Of a stretch of DNA of 5,997 bases, positions 1 through 5,997 are shown in pieces. How positions within the stretch are numbered: the first letter of the stretch is position 1; the number at the start of each line of letters is the position of its first letter. The notes beneath the pieces were generated by a model. The model did no database searches. It saw nothing but the letters and a program-made list of their open reading frames with translations, and had not been told where the DNA came from. Source of the DNA: an uncultured Verrucomicrobiota bacterium (lineage in GTDB: Bacteria > Verrucomicrobiota > Kiritimatiellia > RFP12 > UBA1067); assembly GCA_946631535.1 (NCBI GenBank), contig CAMPAF010000192.1, positions 1 through 5,997 of the forward strand, in the 5' to 3' direction. Position numbers and translations under genes: made by a program.

Positions 1-20
1 AAGAAAGGAAAACAACAAAA

Positions 21-443
21 ATGGACAAGGTACATGTAATCTACGGCAGCACCACGGGAATGACCGAGGCTGTCGCCGCCAAGATCGCCAAGGCGCTCGG
101 CGCGCAGGCGTTCAACGTCAACGCAGGCGACGCGGCGGCGTTCGACGCCGAGCTGCTCGTTCTCGGCTCATCCACCTGGGGCGTCGGCGACCTGCAGGAC
201 GACTGGATGGCGCAGCTCGACGGCGTAAAGGCCAACTTCGCCGGCAAGAAAGTCGCCACCTTCGGCCTGGGCGATTCCGTCGGCTTCGCGGATTCCTTCT
301 GCGTGGCGGCCGAGACGCTCGCCACCGCGGCAAAGGACGCCGGCGCAACGCTCGTGGGCGAGGTGCTGAAGCTCGACGACACGAACGAGGCCGACCAGAC
401 GGACGGCAAGATCGCCGCCTGGGTCGAGACGATCAAGGCGTAA
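21..443 (+). CDS. Flavodoxin, short-chain length
   Basis: A 140-residue cytoplasmic FMN protein that carries electrons at low potential between redox enzymes, usually in place of ferredoxin. The N-terminus is beta strand VHVIYG followed by the FMN phosphate loop STTGMT (residues 10-15). The loop GSSTWGVGDLQDDW (49-62) supplies Trp53, expected to stack on the flavin. FGLGDSVGFADSFC (81-94) is the second FMN loop. The flanks of that loop and the end (LDDTNEADQTDGKIAAWV) read like long-chain flavodoxins, but the usual insertion of about 20 residues in the last strand is absent. Phe89 sits where many flavodoxins have the stacking Tyr. No signal peptide is present. The start is the first ATG, with a purine-rich weak Shine-Dalgarno AAAGGAAA at 4-11. 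The gene is followed by a strong hairpin and appears independent of the downstream secreted-protein genes. The family call is firm; the partner enzyme cannot be told from here. Confidence 0.95.
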   Translation: MDKVHVIYGSTTGMTEAVAAKIAKALGAQAFNVNAGDAAAFDAELLVLGSSTWGVGDLQDDWMAQLDGVKANFAGKKVATFGLGDSVGFADSFCVAAETLATAAKDAGATLVGEVLKLDDTNEADQTDGKIAAWVETIKA

Positions 444-452
444 ACATACCCT

Positions 453-483
453 GAGAAGGCGGCGGGATGCCCGCCGCCTTCTC
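453..483 (+). terminator. Perfect 14-bp GC-rich hairpin after flavodoxin
   Basis: Bases 453-466 pair without mismatch to 470-483 around a 3-base ATG loop. The stem starts 10 bases after the flavodoxin stop, the usual place for a transcription terminator. No T-run follows (next bases are TAATGGATTTC), so it is not a classic intrinsic terminator. It may work as a hairpin-only terminator or as a 3'-end stabiliser that allows some read-through into the next gene. Confidence 0.7.
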
Positions 484-503
484 TAATGGATTTCAAGTTA
501 GAT

Positions 504-1898
504 ATGGCTAATAAGAACGGCGTTCTCTTCCTGGCGTTTGCGCTTCTCGCACATCCGGCATTTGCGGGCATCACCATCAACGGCACATCGTATTCGGGGG
601 CGGTCAACCTCTCCGGTTCGAACTATACGGTTTCAGGAACGGGTACCACGTCCAACCGTCTGATTGTCAAGGAGAGCTGCACCATTACGTTGGACAACGC
701 GTCATTCCCCCTTTCGACAGGAACGACCAACGCGATCAGCATCTTCCCCGGAAAGACGGTGACGCTGAAAATTTCCGGAGAAAACACCATTACGCTTTCG
801 GGAACGAAGCAGACCGGAATCTCCGTTCCGTCCACATCGACGCTCAACATCACGAACATCACCGACGATGCAAAACTGATTGTCACCGCGACGGGGACGC
901 GCAATCTGGCCATCGGCGGACAGTACTGCGCGGGGAAGTGCGGAACGGTCAACATCTGGGGCGGGGCGATTTCCGCCAGTTCCGGGACATACAGCGCCAG
1001 CATCGGCAGTTACAACACGGATGGCGGGACGGTGAACATCTACGGAGGCACGGTGGTTGCGAAAGGAGGCACGTATGGCGCGGGCATCGGCGGAGGCTCG
1101 GGCGCCGGCGGCACTGTGAACATCTACGGCGGCACGGTAAAGGCGACAGGTTCGACGACCGGCGCGGGCATCGGCGGCGGCAACAAGGGGGCAGGCGGCA
1201 CGATCACCATCTATGGCGGCGCTGTCACCGCAACCGGCGGAGGATCCGGCTCGACCGACGGAGGCGCTGGCATCGGCGGAGGCTACAGGGGCGCCGGCGG
1301 TACGATTACGATCCGCGGCGGAACAGTGACGGCCAAGAGCACGACGCGCGGCGCGGGCATCGGCGGCGGCAACGGCGGCGCAGGAGGCACGGTCAAAGTG
1401 CACGGCGGAGTCGTGACGGCCACCGGCGGCGAGCGCGGCGCGGGCATCGGCGGCGGCAACAGCGGCGCGGGAGGCTCCTTCTACAACTACGGCGGAACCG
1501 TCTGGGCGACCGCCGGACGCGCGGATTCCTCCTACGAGTCCGACATCGGCAAAGGGGCGAGCGGATCGACAGGATCGTTCATCGTCGCGGGCGGCAGCAC
1601 CATAGCCACAAACGGGAAAATAGACGCCACGGCCAAAAACACGGACGGTACGCGCGTCTATCGCGTCGCAGTGACCACACCCGCCGCGAACACGGACTAC
1701 ACGTTCAGCGGACTGGGGACCTACGGCCAGACGACGCTCCGCTCCAATTCGAGCAACTTGCTCCACCTCTGGCTGCCGAACGACGAATACAAGTTTACGG
1801 ACGACGCGTATCTCTACAAGGCAACCGTGAACGGCGGCAATACGACCGCTTCAAGGGCGAAAAAGCCCCGCAAGGGCTTTGTCATGATGATTTACTGA
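504..1898 (+). CDS. Exported glycine-rich repeat protein, probable carbohydrate-binding/beta-helix type
   Basis: About 464 residues from the ATG at 504. Residues 1-21 form a clean signal peptide: MANKNG, a hydrophobic core VLFLAFALLA, then HPAFA with likely cleavage before Gly22. A beta-rich Ser/Thr region follows (about 22-152, including YTVSGTGTT). Next come six tandem repeats (153-329) of the form GGTVxATGGxxGAGIGGGxxGAGGTVxIY, then a C-terminal module containing GGTVWA, GGSTIATNG and HLWLPNDEY (to about 449). The last 15 residues (SRAKKPRKGFVMMIY) are basic and look unrelated to the rest. Such repeats occur in secreted proteins of gut bacteria annotated as carbohydrate-binding (Cthe_2159-like); here that function is inference. 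An in-frame ATG at 486 would add MDFKLD, but it puts two acidic residues before the signal peptide and lies 2 bases from the hairpin. Neither start has a clear Shine-Dalgarno. The protein resembles the C-terminal half of the protease encoded 14 bases downstream, probably in the same operon. Confidence 0.85.
   Translation: MANKNGVLFLAFALLAHPAFAGITINGTSYSGAVNLSGSNYTVSGTGTTSNRLIVKESCTITLDNASFPLSTGTTNAISIFPGKTVTLKISGENTITLSGTKQTGISVPSTSTLNITNITDDAKLIVTATGTRNLAIGGQYCAGKCGTVNIWGGAISASSGTYSASIGSYNTDGGTVNIYGGTVVAKGGTYGAGIGGGSGAGGTVNIYGGTVKATGSTTGAGIGGGNKGAGGTITIYGGAVTATGGGSGSTDGGAGIGGGYRGAGGTITIRGGTVTAKSTTRGAGIGGGNGGAGGTVKVHGGVVTATGGERGAGIGGGNSGAGGSFYNYGGTVWATAGRADSSYESDIGKGASGSTGSFIVAGGSTIATNGKIDATAKNTDGTRVYRVAVTTPAANTDYTFSGLGTYGQTTLRSNSSNLLHLWLPNDEYKFTDDAYLYKATVNGGNTTASRAKKPRKGFVMMIY
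960..1490 (+). repeat. Six in-frame tandem repeats encoding GAGIGGG units
   Basis: Units begin at 960, 1044, 1128, 1215, 1317 and 1404 and encode 28, 28, 29, 34, 29 and 29 residues. Each starts with GG plus a short strand (for example GGTVKATG), passes through GAGIGGG and ends in a strand such as GGTVNIY. Unit 1 is degenerate (SASIGSYNTDGG). Unit 4 has a 5-residue insertion (GSTDG region). A 24-base stretch coding GAGIGGGN is identical at 1161-1184, 1350-1373 and 1437-1460, so copies have expanded recently or been homogenised. The periodic strand-turn pattern fits a stacked beta-solenoid. Confidence 0.9.
1862..1880. terminator. Terminator-like hairpin inside the end of the repeat-protein gene
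   Basis: AAAGCCC (1862-1868) pairs with GGGCTTT (1874-1880) around a 5-base loop. On the + strand only three T follow, all within the stem, so termination should be weak. On the - strand the stem ends in a run of five T (complement of 1860-1864), which looks more like an intrinsic terminator for antisense transcription. It lies within codons for the last residues of the upstream protein and 32 bases before the protease start. It could also trim or attenuate the polycistronic message. Confidence 0.4.
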
Positions 1899-1900
1899 AC

Positions 1901-1906
1901 AAGGAG
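1901..1906 (+). promoter_or_regulatory. Shine-Dalgarno AAGGAG for the metalloprotease gene
   Basis: AAGGAG lies 6 bases before the ATG at 1913. The reading frame stays open far upstream of 1913, so this site, together with the signal peptide that begins there, decides the start. It lies in the 14-base gap after the upstream stop codon. Confidence 0.85.
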
Positions 1907-1912
1907 TTCGAA

Positions 1913-4900
1913 ATGGATTGGAAAAATCCAATTGCATCTGCAATCGTTTCGGGTGTTGCATTGACCGCCCAGGCCGCGCCGTTCGACAGATGGTTCGAGT
2001 ATAAAACGTCGGACGGCACGGTCAGGCGCATCCACGGCGCCGGCGACGAATACGGCGCCCGCTTCGAGGACGAAGAGGGACGCAACCTCGTCTACAACCC
2101 GTCCAAGGGCGTGTACGAATACGCGGCGCGCGAGGACGACGCGACATTCCGCGAACGGGCGATCGAACGCCTACGCGCAAAGGCGGATGAGACGGGGCTT
2201 TCAAGACGATGGGAAGCCTTGAAGTCAAAACGAGCCGCAGAGACGGAGGCCACCGCGCAATCATCCGCGCTCAAGGCGCCGCCGTCGCATAAGACAAGCG
2301 GAACAATCGTCGGCATGACGCTGCTTGTCGATTTTCCGATTATCGACGCGAACGGCAACGTCACGAACACGCTCGCCCGGATCGCCCATCCGGACGTGAC
2401 GGCGGACGACCTGCGCGAACTCGTGAACGGCGAGAGCTTCACGAAATACGGAAACGCCTCTTCCGTCCGCGAATACTACGCAGAGGCGACGAGCGGACAC
2501 GTCGATTACACGAACGTCGTCGTCGGCTGGATCACGGCGCCCCATCCCCGCGAATACTACGACGTGGCAACGAAGGACAACGGAACGAACGGACGCACCC
2601 TGATCGGCGACGTGTTCGACGTCATCGCCGCCGCCCCCGCCGCATACGTCGGAGAGCTCATGCAGGCGACGGCGAACTCCGACGGCGAGTTTCTGGCTCT
2701 CAACGTCCTTTTCGCAGGGCCTGAAGCGACAACGTGGAGCTACGGACTCTGGGCGCACCAGTGGGTGCTTTCCTCCACGCAGTACAACAAGCTGAAGATA
2801 ACCGTCGGATCAAAGTCGTACCACTTCTACAACTACCAGATCTCGCCCGTCACGACGTCGCCGACGATCCACACGTTCTGCCACGAGTCGGCGCACATGA
2901 TCTGCGACTTCCCCGATCTCTACGCCTATTCCACGGGGCTCGGCAACGGCGTCGGCAACTGGTGCCTGATGTGCGGACGCACGGACGACCGCCACCCGCA
3001 GAACTTCTGCGCGTACCTTCGCGCGGCGGCCGGCTGGGTGACGCCGAAGACGCTGCCTTCCCAGTCCGGCACGGTGACGGTGACAGCCGATCTGCAGGAC
3101 GTGTGGAAGTATCCGCATCCGACGGACAAAAAGCAGTACTACCTCATCGAGAACCGACAGGCGACAGGGCGCGACCGGGAGCTCCGCGCATCCGGCATCG
3201 TCATCTACCGCTGCGACGAGTCCGGCGACAACACGACGGGCGCCAAGACCTCGAAGAGCGTGTTCACCGGCAACTCCGCCAACAGGCTTTCCTACGAGGT
3301 GAGCGTCGAGCAGGCGGACGGCCTCTACGAAATCGAACGCGATGTCAAAGGGAAATACAACGGCGACGCGAACGACACGTGGTTCGACGGCAACGGCGCC
3401 GAACTCTACGCCGGGCAGTTCAACGCGCTTTCTACGCCGTGCGCAAGGTGGACCGACGGTACCGCGGCGTCCATCAACCTCTCCTCGTTCTCCGCAGACG
3501 GCGAGACCATGACCTTCTTTAGCGAGGTCGAGAGCGCGACGACCGTGGAGCCGGACCTTTCCTCGGCGATCTACGTGAACGGCATCAGCACCAAGGAGCA
3601 TTCGTCGTACGAGAATTCGTCGTCCGCTACGTACTGGCGCGTGACGGACGGGCGGATCGTGCTGCGCGGCGGCGGACCGTATGTCATTAGCGGAACCGGC
3701 ACGACGCCCGTGCGCTGCGCCGTCACGGATGATTCGTACTCAAGCTGCAAGGTAGTCCTCTCCAACCTCTCCATTACGTCCAAGGACGAAGACTACGCCG
3801 CCTTCGACTGCGGAACATCGTCGTCCGCGCCCGTGCAGATGGGTCTTGTGGGAACGAACACCTTGGTCTCGGCGGCGTATTCGGAGAAGAAGAGCCGCGC
3901 CGCGCTGGGCGTGACGAGCGGCAAGACGCTGACCATTTCCGGCTCGGGTCGCGACGACGTGCTGGTCTGCCAGGGCGGCAAGTATGCCGCCGGCATCGGC
4001 GGCGGTTACGAAAAGGGGTTGCTCACGGTGAGCGACAACGCCGCCGGCACGGTGAGGATACTCGGCGGGACGGTTCGTGCGACGGGAGGATACAACGGCG
4101 CCGGAATCGGCGGCGGAAACGGCGGAGCGGCGGGACGCATCGACGTGTACGACGCGCTCGTTGATGCGACAGGCGGAACGGGCGCCGCCGGAATCGGCGG
4201 CGGCTACAAGGGAACGGCTGGACACTTCTTCAACTACGGCGGAACCGTCTGGGCGAAGGGCGGCGCGGGAGACGGCGCTACGCCGGACATCGGACGCGGC
4301 AAGGACAGCTCGTCCTCGACGACGCGCCGCTTCTACGTCTCCGGCGGATCGACCACGCTCGCCAACGGATACGTCACGGGAATGATGACGCCATCGAACG
4401 CCACCGCGCGCGTCAGCCGCACCGTGACCGCGAACCTCGATCCTTACGCGGCGTATGTGTTCACCGGACTGCCGGATGGATACGGGCAGCGGCTGATCGT
4501 CGCCGATGCGAAAGGAGAGGTGCATCTTTGGCTTCCCAACGGTGAATACGCCTACTCGGGCGGCGAAATCGACTATACCGTTGCCGTCACGGGCGGCAAG
4601 ACGACGGCGACAGGTTCGTCCGATTACGGGAAATGGCTGAAGAAATACGGATTTCTCGACCATGATCTTCCGACATCCGAAGAACGCAGAACGTTCGATA
4701 CGCAGGCGACTCCGTTCGCGAAAAGACGCGCTGACGGCTCGATCATGACCGTCCGCGACGAATATGTCGCCGGGACGAATCCAGAGGACAAGGATGACGT
4801 ATTCACAGCCGGAATCGAAATAGGACCGGATGGCGAGGCGGTCGTCGTCTGGACGCCGGATCTCAACGAAGGCGGAGCGAAGTCCGTCCGCAAATACACT

Positions 4901-4987
4901 GTACTGGGCACGGAGAATCTCGGCGGAGACTGGCACGAAAAACAGAGCGCGGACAGGTTCTTCAAAGTCGAAGTCTCAATGCCGTAA
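1913..4987 (+). CDS. Exported M6-type zinc metalloprotease with C-terminal glycine-repeat module
   Basis: A 1024-residue exported endopeptidase. Residues 1-21 are a signal peptide (core IASAIVSGVALTA, cleavage after AQA). Residues 22-129 look like a propeptide (GDEYGARFEDEEG, then a charged helix). The peptidase domain starts near GTIVGMTLLVDFP (130) and runs to about 545. HESAH (324-328) gives the zinc ligands His324 and His328 and catalytic Glu325. DFPDLY follows with Asp332 and Asp335, and NWCLMCG (350-355) resembles the downstream Met-containing turn of M6 (immune inhibitor A-like) enzymes. Cys323, 331, 351, 354 and 366 cluster round the active site. Residues 553-900 resemble the whole preceding protein, with three GIGGG repeats and HLWLPNGEY. 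The end has a calcium-loop-like DEYVAGTNPEDKDDVF (949-964) and finishes RFFKVEVSMP. The likely role is extracellular protein degradation with the repeat module as targeting domain (inference). It lies 14 bases after the repeat-protein gene, with a strong ribosome site. Protease family is confident; substrate is unknown. Confidence 0.92.
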   Translation: MDWKNPIASAIVSGVALTAQAAPFDRWFEYKTSDGTVRRIHGAGDEYGARFEDEEGRNLVYNPSKGVYEYAAREDDATFRERAIERLRAKADETGLSRRWEALKSKRAAETEATAQSSALKAPPSHKTSGTIVGMTLLVDFPIIDANGNVTNTLARIAHPDVTADDLRELVNGESFTKYGNASSVREYYAEATSGHVDYTNVVVGWITAPHPREYYDVATKDNGTNGRTLIGDVFDVIAAAPAAYVGELMQATANSDGEFLALNVLFAGPEATTWSYGLWAHQWVLSSTQYNKLKITVGSKSYHFYNYQISPVTTSPTIHTFCHESAHMICDFPDLYAYSTGLGNGVGNWCLMCGRTDDRHPQNFCAYLRAAAGWVTPKTLPSQSGTVTVTADLQDVWKYPHPTDKKQYYLIENRQATGRDRELRASGIVIYRCDESGDNTTGAKTSKSVFTGNSANRLSYEVSVEQADGLYEIERDVKGKYNGDANDTWFDGNGAELYAGQFNALSTPCARWTDGTAASINLSSFSADGETMTFFSEVESATTVEPDLSSAIYVNGISTKEHSSYENSSSATYWRVTDGRIVLRGGGPYVISGTGTTPVRCAVTDDSYSSCKVVLSNLSITSKDEDYAAFDCGTSSSAPVQMGLVGTNTLVSAAYSEKKSRAALGVTSGKTLTISGSGRDDVLVCQGGKYAAGIGGGYEKGLLTVSDNAAGTVRILGGTVRATGGYNGAGIGGGNGGAAGRIDVYDALVDATGGTGAAGIGGGYKGTAGHFFNYGGTVWAKGGAGDGATPDIGRGKDSSSSTTRRFYVSGGSTTLANGYVTGMMTPSNATARVSRTVTANLDPYAAYVFTGLPDGYGQRLIVADAKGEVHLWLPNGEYAYSGGEIDYTVAVTGGKTTATGSSDYGKWLKKYGFLDHDLPTSEERRTFDTQATPFAKRRADGSIMTVRDEYVAGTNPEDKDDVFTAGIEIGPDGEAVVVWTPDLNEGGAKSVRKYTVLGTENLGGDWHEKQSADRFFKVEVSMP
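3974..4237 (+). repeat. Three in-frame glycine-rich repeats in the protease C-terminal module
   Basis: Units begin at 3974, 4064 and 4151 and encode 30, 29 and 29 residues, each with an AGIGGG core (AAGIGGGYEKG, GAGIGGGNGGA, AAGIGGGYKGT). They match the repeats of the preceding gene in period and pattern but are fewer and more diverged at base level. They lead directly into GGTVWA, as in the upstream protein. Confidence 0.85.
4231..4256 (+). repeat. 26-base exact copy of 1484-1509
   Basis: The bases coding the end of NYGGTVWA are identical at 1484-1509 and 4231-4256. Extending 5 bases upstream (1479 and 4226) adds one mismatch. Both copies are in frame at the same point of the shared module, just after the last glycine repeat. 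Synonymous identity over this length, in otherwise diverged modules, points to recent exchange or strong constraint. Confidence 0.85.
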
Positions 4988-4989
4988 AC

Positions 4990-4996
4990 AAGGAGG
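4990..4996 (+). promoter_or_regulatory. Shine-Dalgarno AAGGAGG for the last gene
   Basis: AAGGAGG, a full anti-Shine-Dalgarno match, lies 9 bases before the ATG at 5006, in the 18-base gap after the protease stop. It fixes the start of the partial gene and indicates translation from the same polycistronic message. Confidence 0.85.
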
Positions 4997-5005
4997 AAAA
5001 TCAAA

Positions 5006-5997
5006 ATGGGAATTCAATGCGGAAATCTTGCGGACAACGGGCGGCCCGGTGCGGTGTTGCTCGCCGTAATCGCAGGCGCGGCCGCGGCTTTTGCGGCGAG
5101 GCCGCCGGATCCATACGACGGGCTTCCGGTCGTGGAGCCTGCTGCGACAAATCTTTCGGTGCAGCTCGTTCTACCCGATTTCGTCGAGCCGGGTGTCGCG
5201 GCGGAAGGATGCGTTGCGTATTCAAATCTGCTTTCGTCCGCCGTCGTGTCCGCGCCGGTATTCACGCTCGACGCGACTGACGGTACGAAGTTCGCGGACG
5301 GCACGGAGAGGCTCGTCGTCAATGCGGCGTCCAACCTGACGCCGGGAGGGAAAGGCGAGGCGCGGTTTTCGTTCACGGCGCTTTCCAGCCACAAGATTTC
5401 GCTTTCGATCCGCGACGCGAACGCTCCCGCCGCCCTGTCGTCCGCCAGTCCGGAGGATGCGCAACCGGTGGCAGGCGCGGTTCCGTTCGCCGCCTTTCTT
5501 CCGTGCGGGCCCGCGCCGCTGACCACGCGCCTGGTCGCGCTCAACACCCGCCGCGCCACATCGCATCTCTGGCGATTCCCGGACGGAACGGTCTCGACGG
5601 AAGAGATGCCGGAACACACGTTTGCATCTCCCGGCGTCCATGCCGTCACGCTCGCGCTTTCGTATGCGGACGGCGGGACGAACGAGACGTTCACGGTTAC
5701 GAACGCCGTGACGGCGTGGGATGCGCCTAATGCAATCTCCAGAATACAAGCTGTTCCGGTCGCATCCAACACGCTCTATTTCGCCTTTGCGGCGGACGTG
5801 TACAAAGATGCGCTTGGCGTAAAGAAGGTGCGCCGATTCTACGGCGGTGTCGCCGGAACGTTCGCGGCAGACATCAAGACCACCTTCTCGACGCCAGACG
5901 GCGCGATTTCCGGAGGGATCGACGCCACCGTCGATTTCGGAACGCCGCCGCTGATGCTGTGGGCCGGTCCCAAGGCGACGGCGTCCGCGACGATCGG
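5006..5997 (+). CDS. Exported protein with PKD-like domain, 3' end beyond window
   Basis: An open frame of 330 complete codons plus two bases with no stop, so the gene runs off the window. The N-terminus has a hydrophobic stretch (about residues 16-31, VLLAVIAGAAAAFAA) ending in a plausible signal-peptidase site before the Arg-Pro-Pro-rich sequence. The n-region of about 14 residues is rather long, so a membrane anchor is possible. Residues 32-155 are beta-rich and unrecognised (TDGTKFADGTERLVV). Residues about 159-237 resemble a PKD-type immunoglobulin-like domain: WRFPDGTVSTEE, then PEHTFASPGVHAVTL, the usual WxFxDG and HxYxxPGxYxVxL pattern. The stretch after it (RRFYGGVAGTFAADIKTTF) is unrecognised. 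PKD domains usually serve in surface or secreted proteins for adhesion or substrate binding. It lies 18 bases after the protease gene with a perfect ribosome site, so co-expression is likely. The start is well supported; total length and function are unknown. Confidence 0.8.
   Translation, partial: MGIQCGNLADNGRPGAVLLAVIAGAAAAFAARPPDPYDGLPVVEPAATNLSVQLVLPDFVEPGVAAEGCVAYSNLLSSAVVSAPVFTLDATDGTKFADGTERLVVNAASNLTPGGKGEARFSFTALSSHKISLSIRDANAPAALSSASPEDAQPVAGAVPFAAFLPCGPAPLTTRLVALNTRRATSHLWRFPDGTVSTEEMPEHTFASPGVHAVTLALSYADGGTNETFTVTNAVTAWDAPNAISRIQAVPVASNTLYFAFAADVYKDALGVKKVRRFYGGVAGTFAADIKTTFSTPDGAISGGIDATVDFGTPPLMLWAGPKATASATI

Noticed and set aside
486..503. Alternative ATG at 486 for the repeat protein
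   Set aside because: It adds Asp residues ahead of the signal peptide and sits directly against the hairpin. The ATG at 504 gives a normal signal peptide. It is not excluded, only less likely.
960..1490. CRISPR-like spaced repeats
   Set aside because: The unit is 84-102 bases, in frame and degenerate at third positions, with no conserved palindromic repeat or unique spacers. It is a protein repeat.
702..1766. Long open frame on the - strand across the repeat gene
   Set aside because: The repetitive Ala/Arg/Asp translation mirrors the sense-strand repeats, and it has no start signal.
938..1912. Upstream extension of the protease reading frame, open for 975 bases before 1913
   Set aside because: Its translation is an Arg/His-rich low-complexity string, which is the +1 shadow of the GGC-rich repeat gene. 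The signal peptide and AAGGAG both place the start at 1913.
3740..4936. Long open frame on the - strand (398 codons)
   Set aside because: It lies antisense to the well-supported protease module, has no ribosome site or recognisable domain, and has Arg/Ala-rich composition typical of a GC-rich shadow frame.
5014..5772. Open frames on the - strand opposite the last gene
   Set aside because: The + strand frame from 5006 has a perfect ribosome site, a hydrophobic N-terminal export segment and a PKD-like domain. The - strand products have no recognisable features.

Overview
The window is protein-coding on the + strand almost end to end: one cytoplasmic redox gene followed by three closely spaced genes for exported proteins. 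The sequence is GC-rich and I see no tRNA, rRNA, transposase, integrase or CRISPR array. The protein types suggest a PVC-group anaerobe, most likely a gut-type Kiritimatiellota (Kiritimatiellae) or a relative. The pointers are an exported M6-type metalloprotease with a glycine-rich repeat module, a C-terminal 'DEYVAGTNP...' calcium-loop-like segment and a closing 'RFFKVEVSMP' tail. This placement rests on remembered family style, not on a marker gene, so it is tentative.

Layout: (1) 21-443 is a short flavodoxin, followed by a perfect 14-bp GC-rich hairpin at 453-483 that probably ends its transcript. (2) 504-1898 is an exported protein of about 464 residues. It has a signal peptide, a beta-rich N-terminal part, six tandem repeats of 28-34 residues carrying GAGIGGG (960-1490), and a C-terminal 'HLWLPN' module. 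(3) 1913-4987 is a 1024-residue exported zinc metalloprotease of M6 type (HESAH motif) whose C-terminal half (residues about 553-900) resembles the whole preceding protein. (4) From 5006 to past the window edge is a further exported protein with a PKD-like domain; its 3' end is missing.

Genes 2, 3 and 4 are separated by only 14 and 18 bases. Genes 3 and 4 each have a strong Shine-Dalgarno sequence, so the three are likely one transcript. A plausible reading (inference) is a secreted or surface set in which a stand-alone glycine-repeat protein, probably carbohydrate-binding or adhesive, is made with a protease carrying the same module as a targeting domain. The flavodoxin looks functionally unrelated and is separated by the hairpin. 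The most interesting points are the module shared between genes 2 and 3, including a 26-base exact match, and the abrupt basic C-terminus of gene 2, which is encoded by a terminator-like hairpin.
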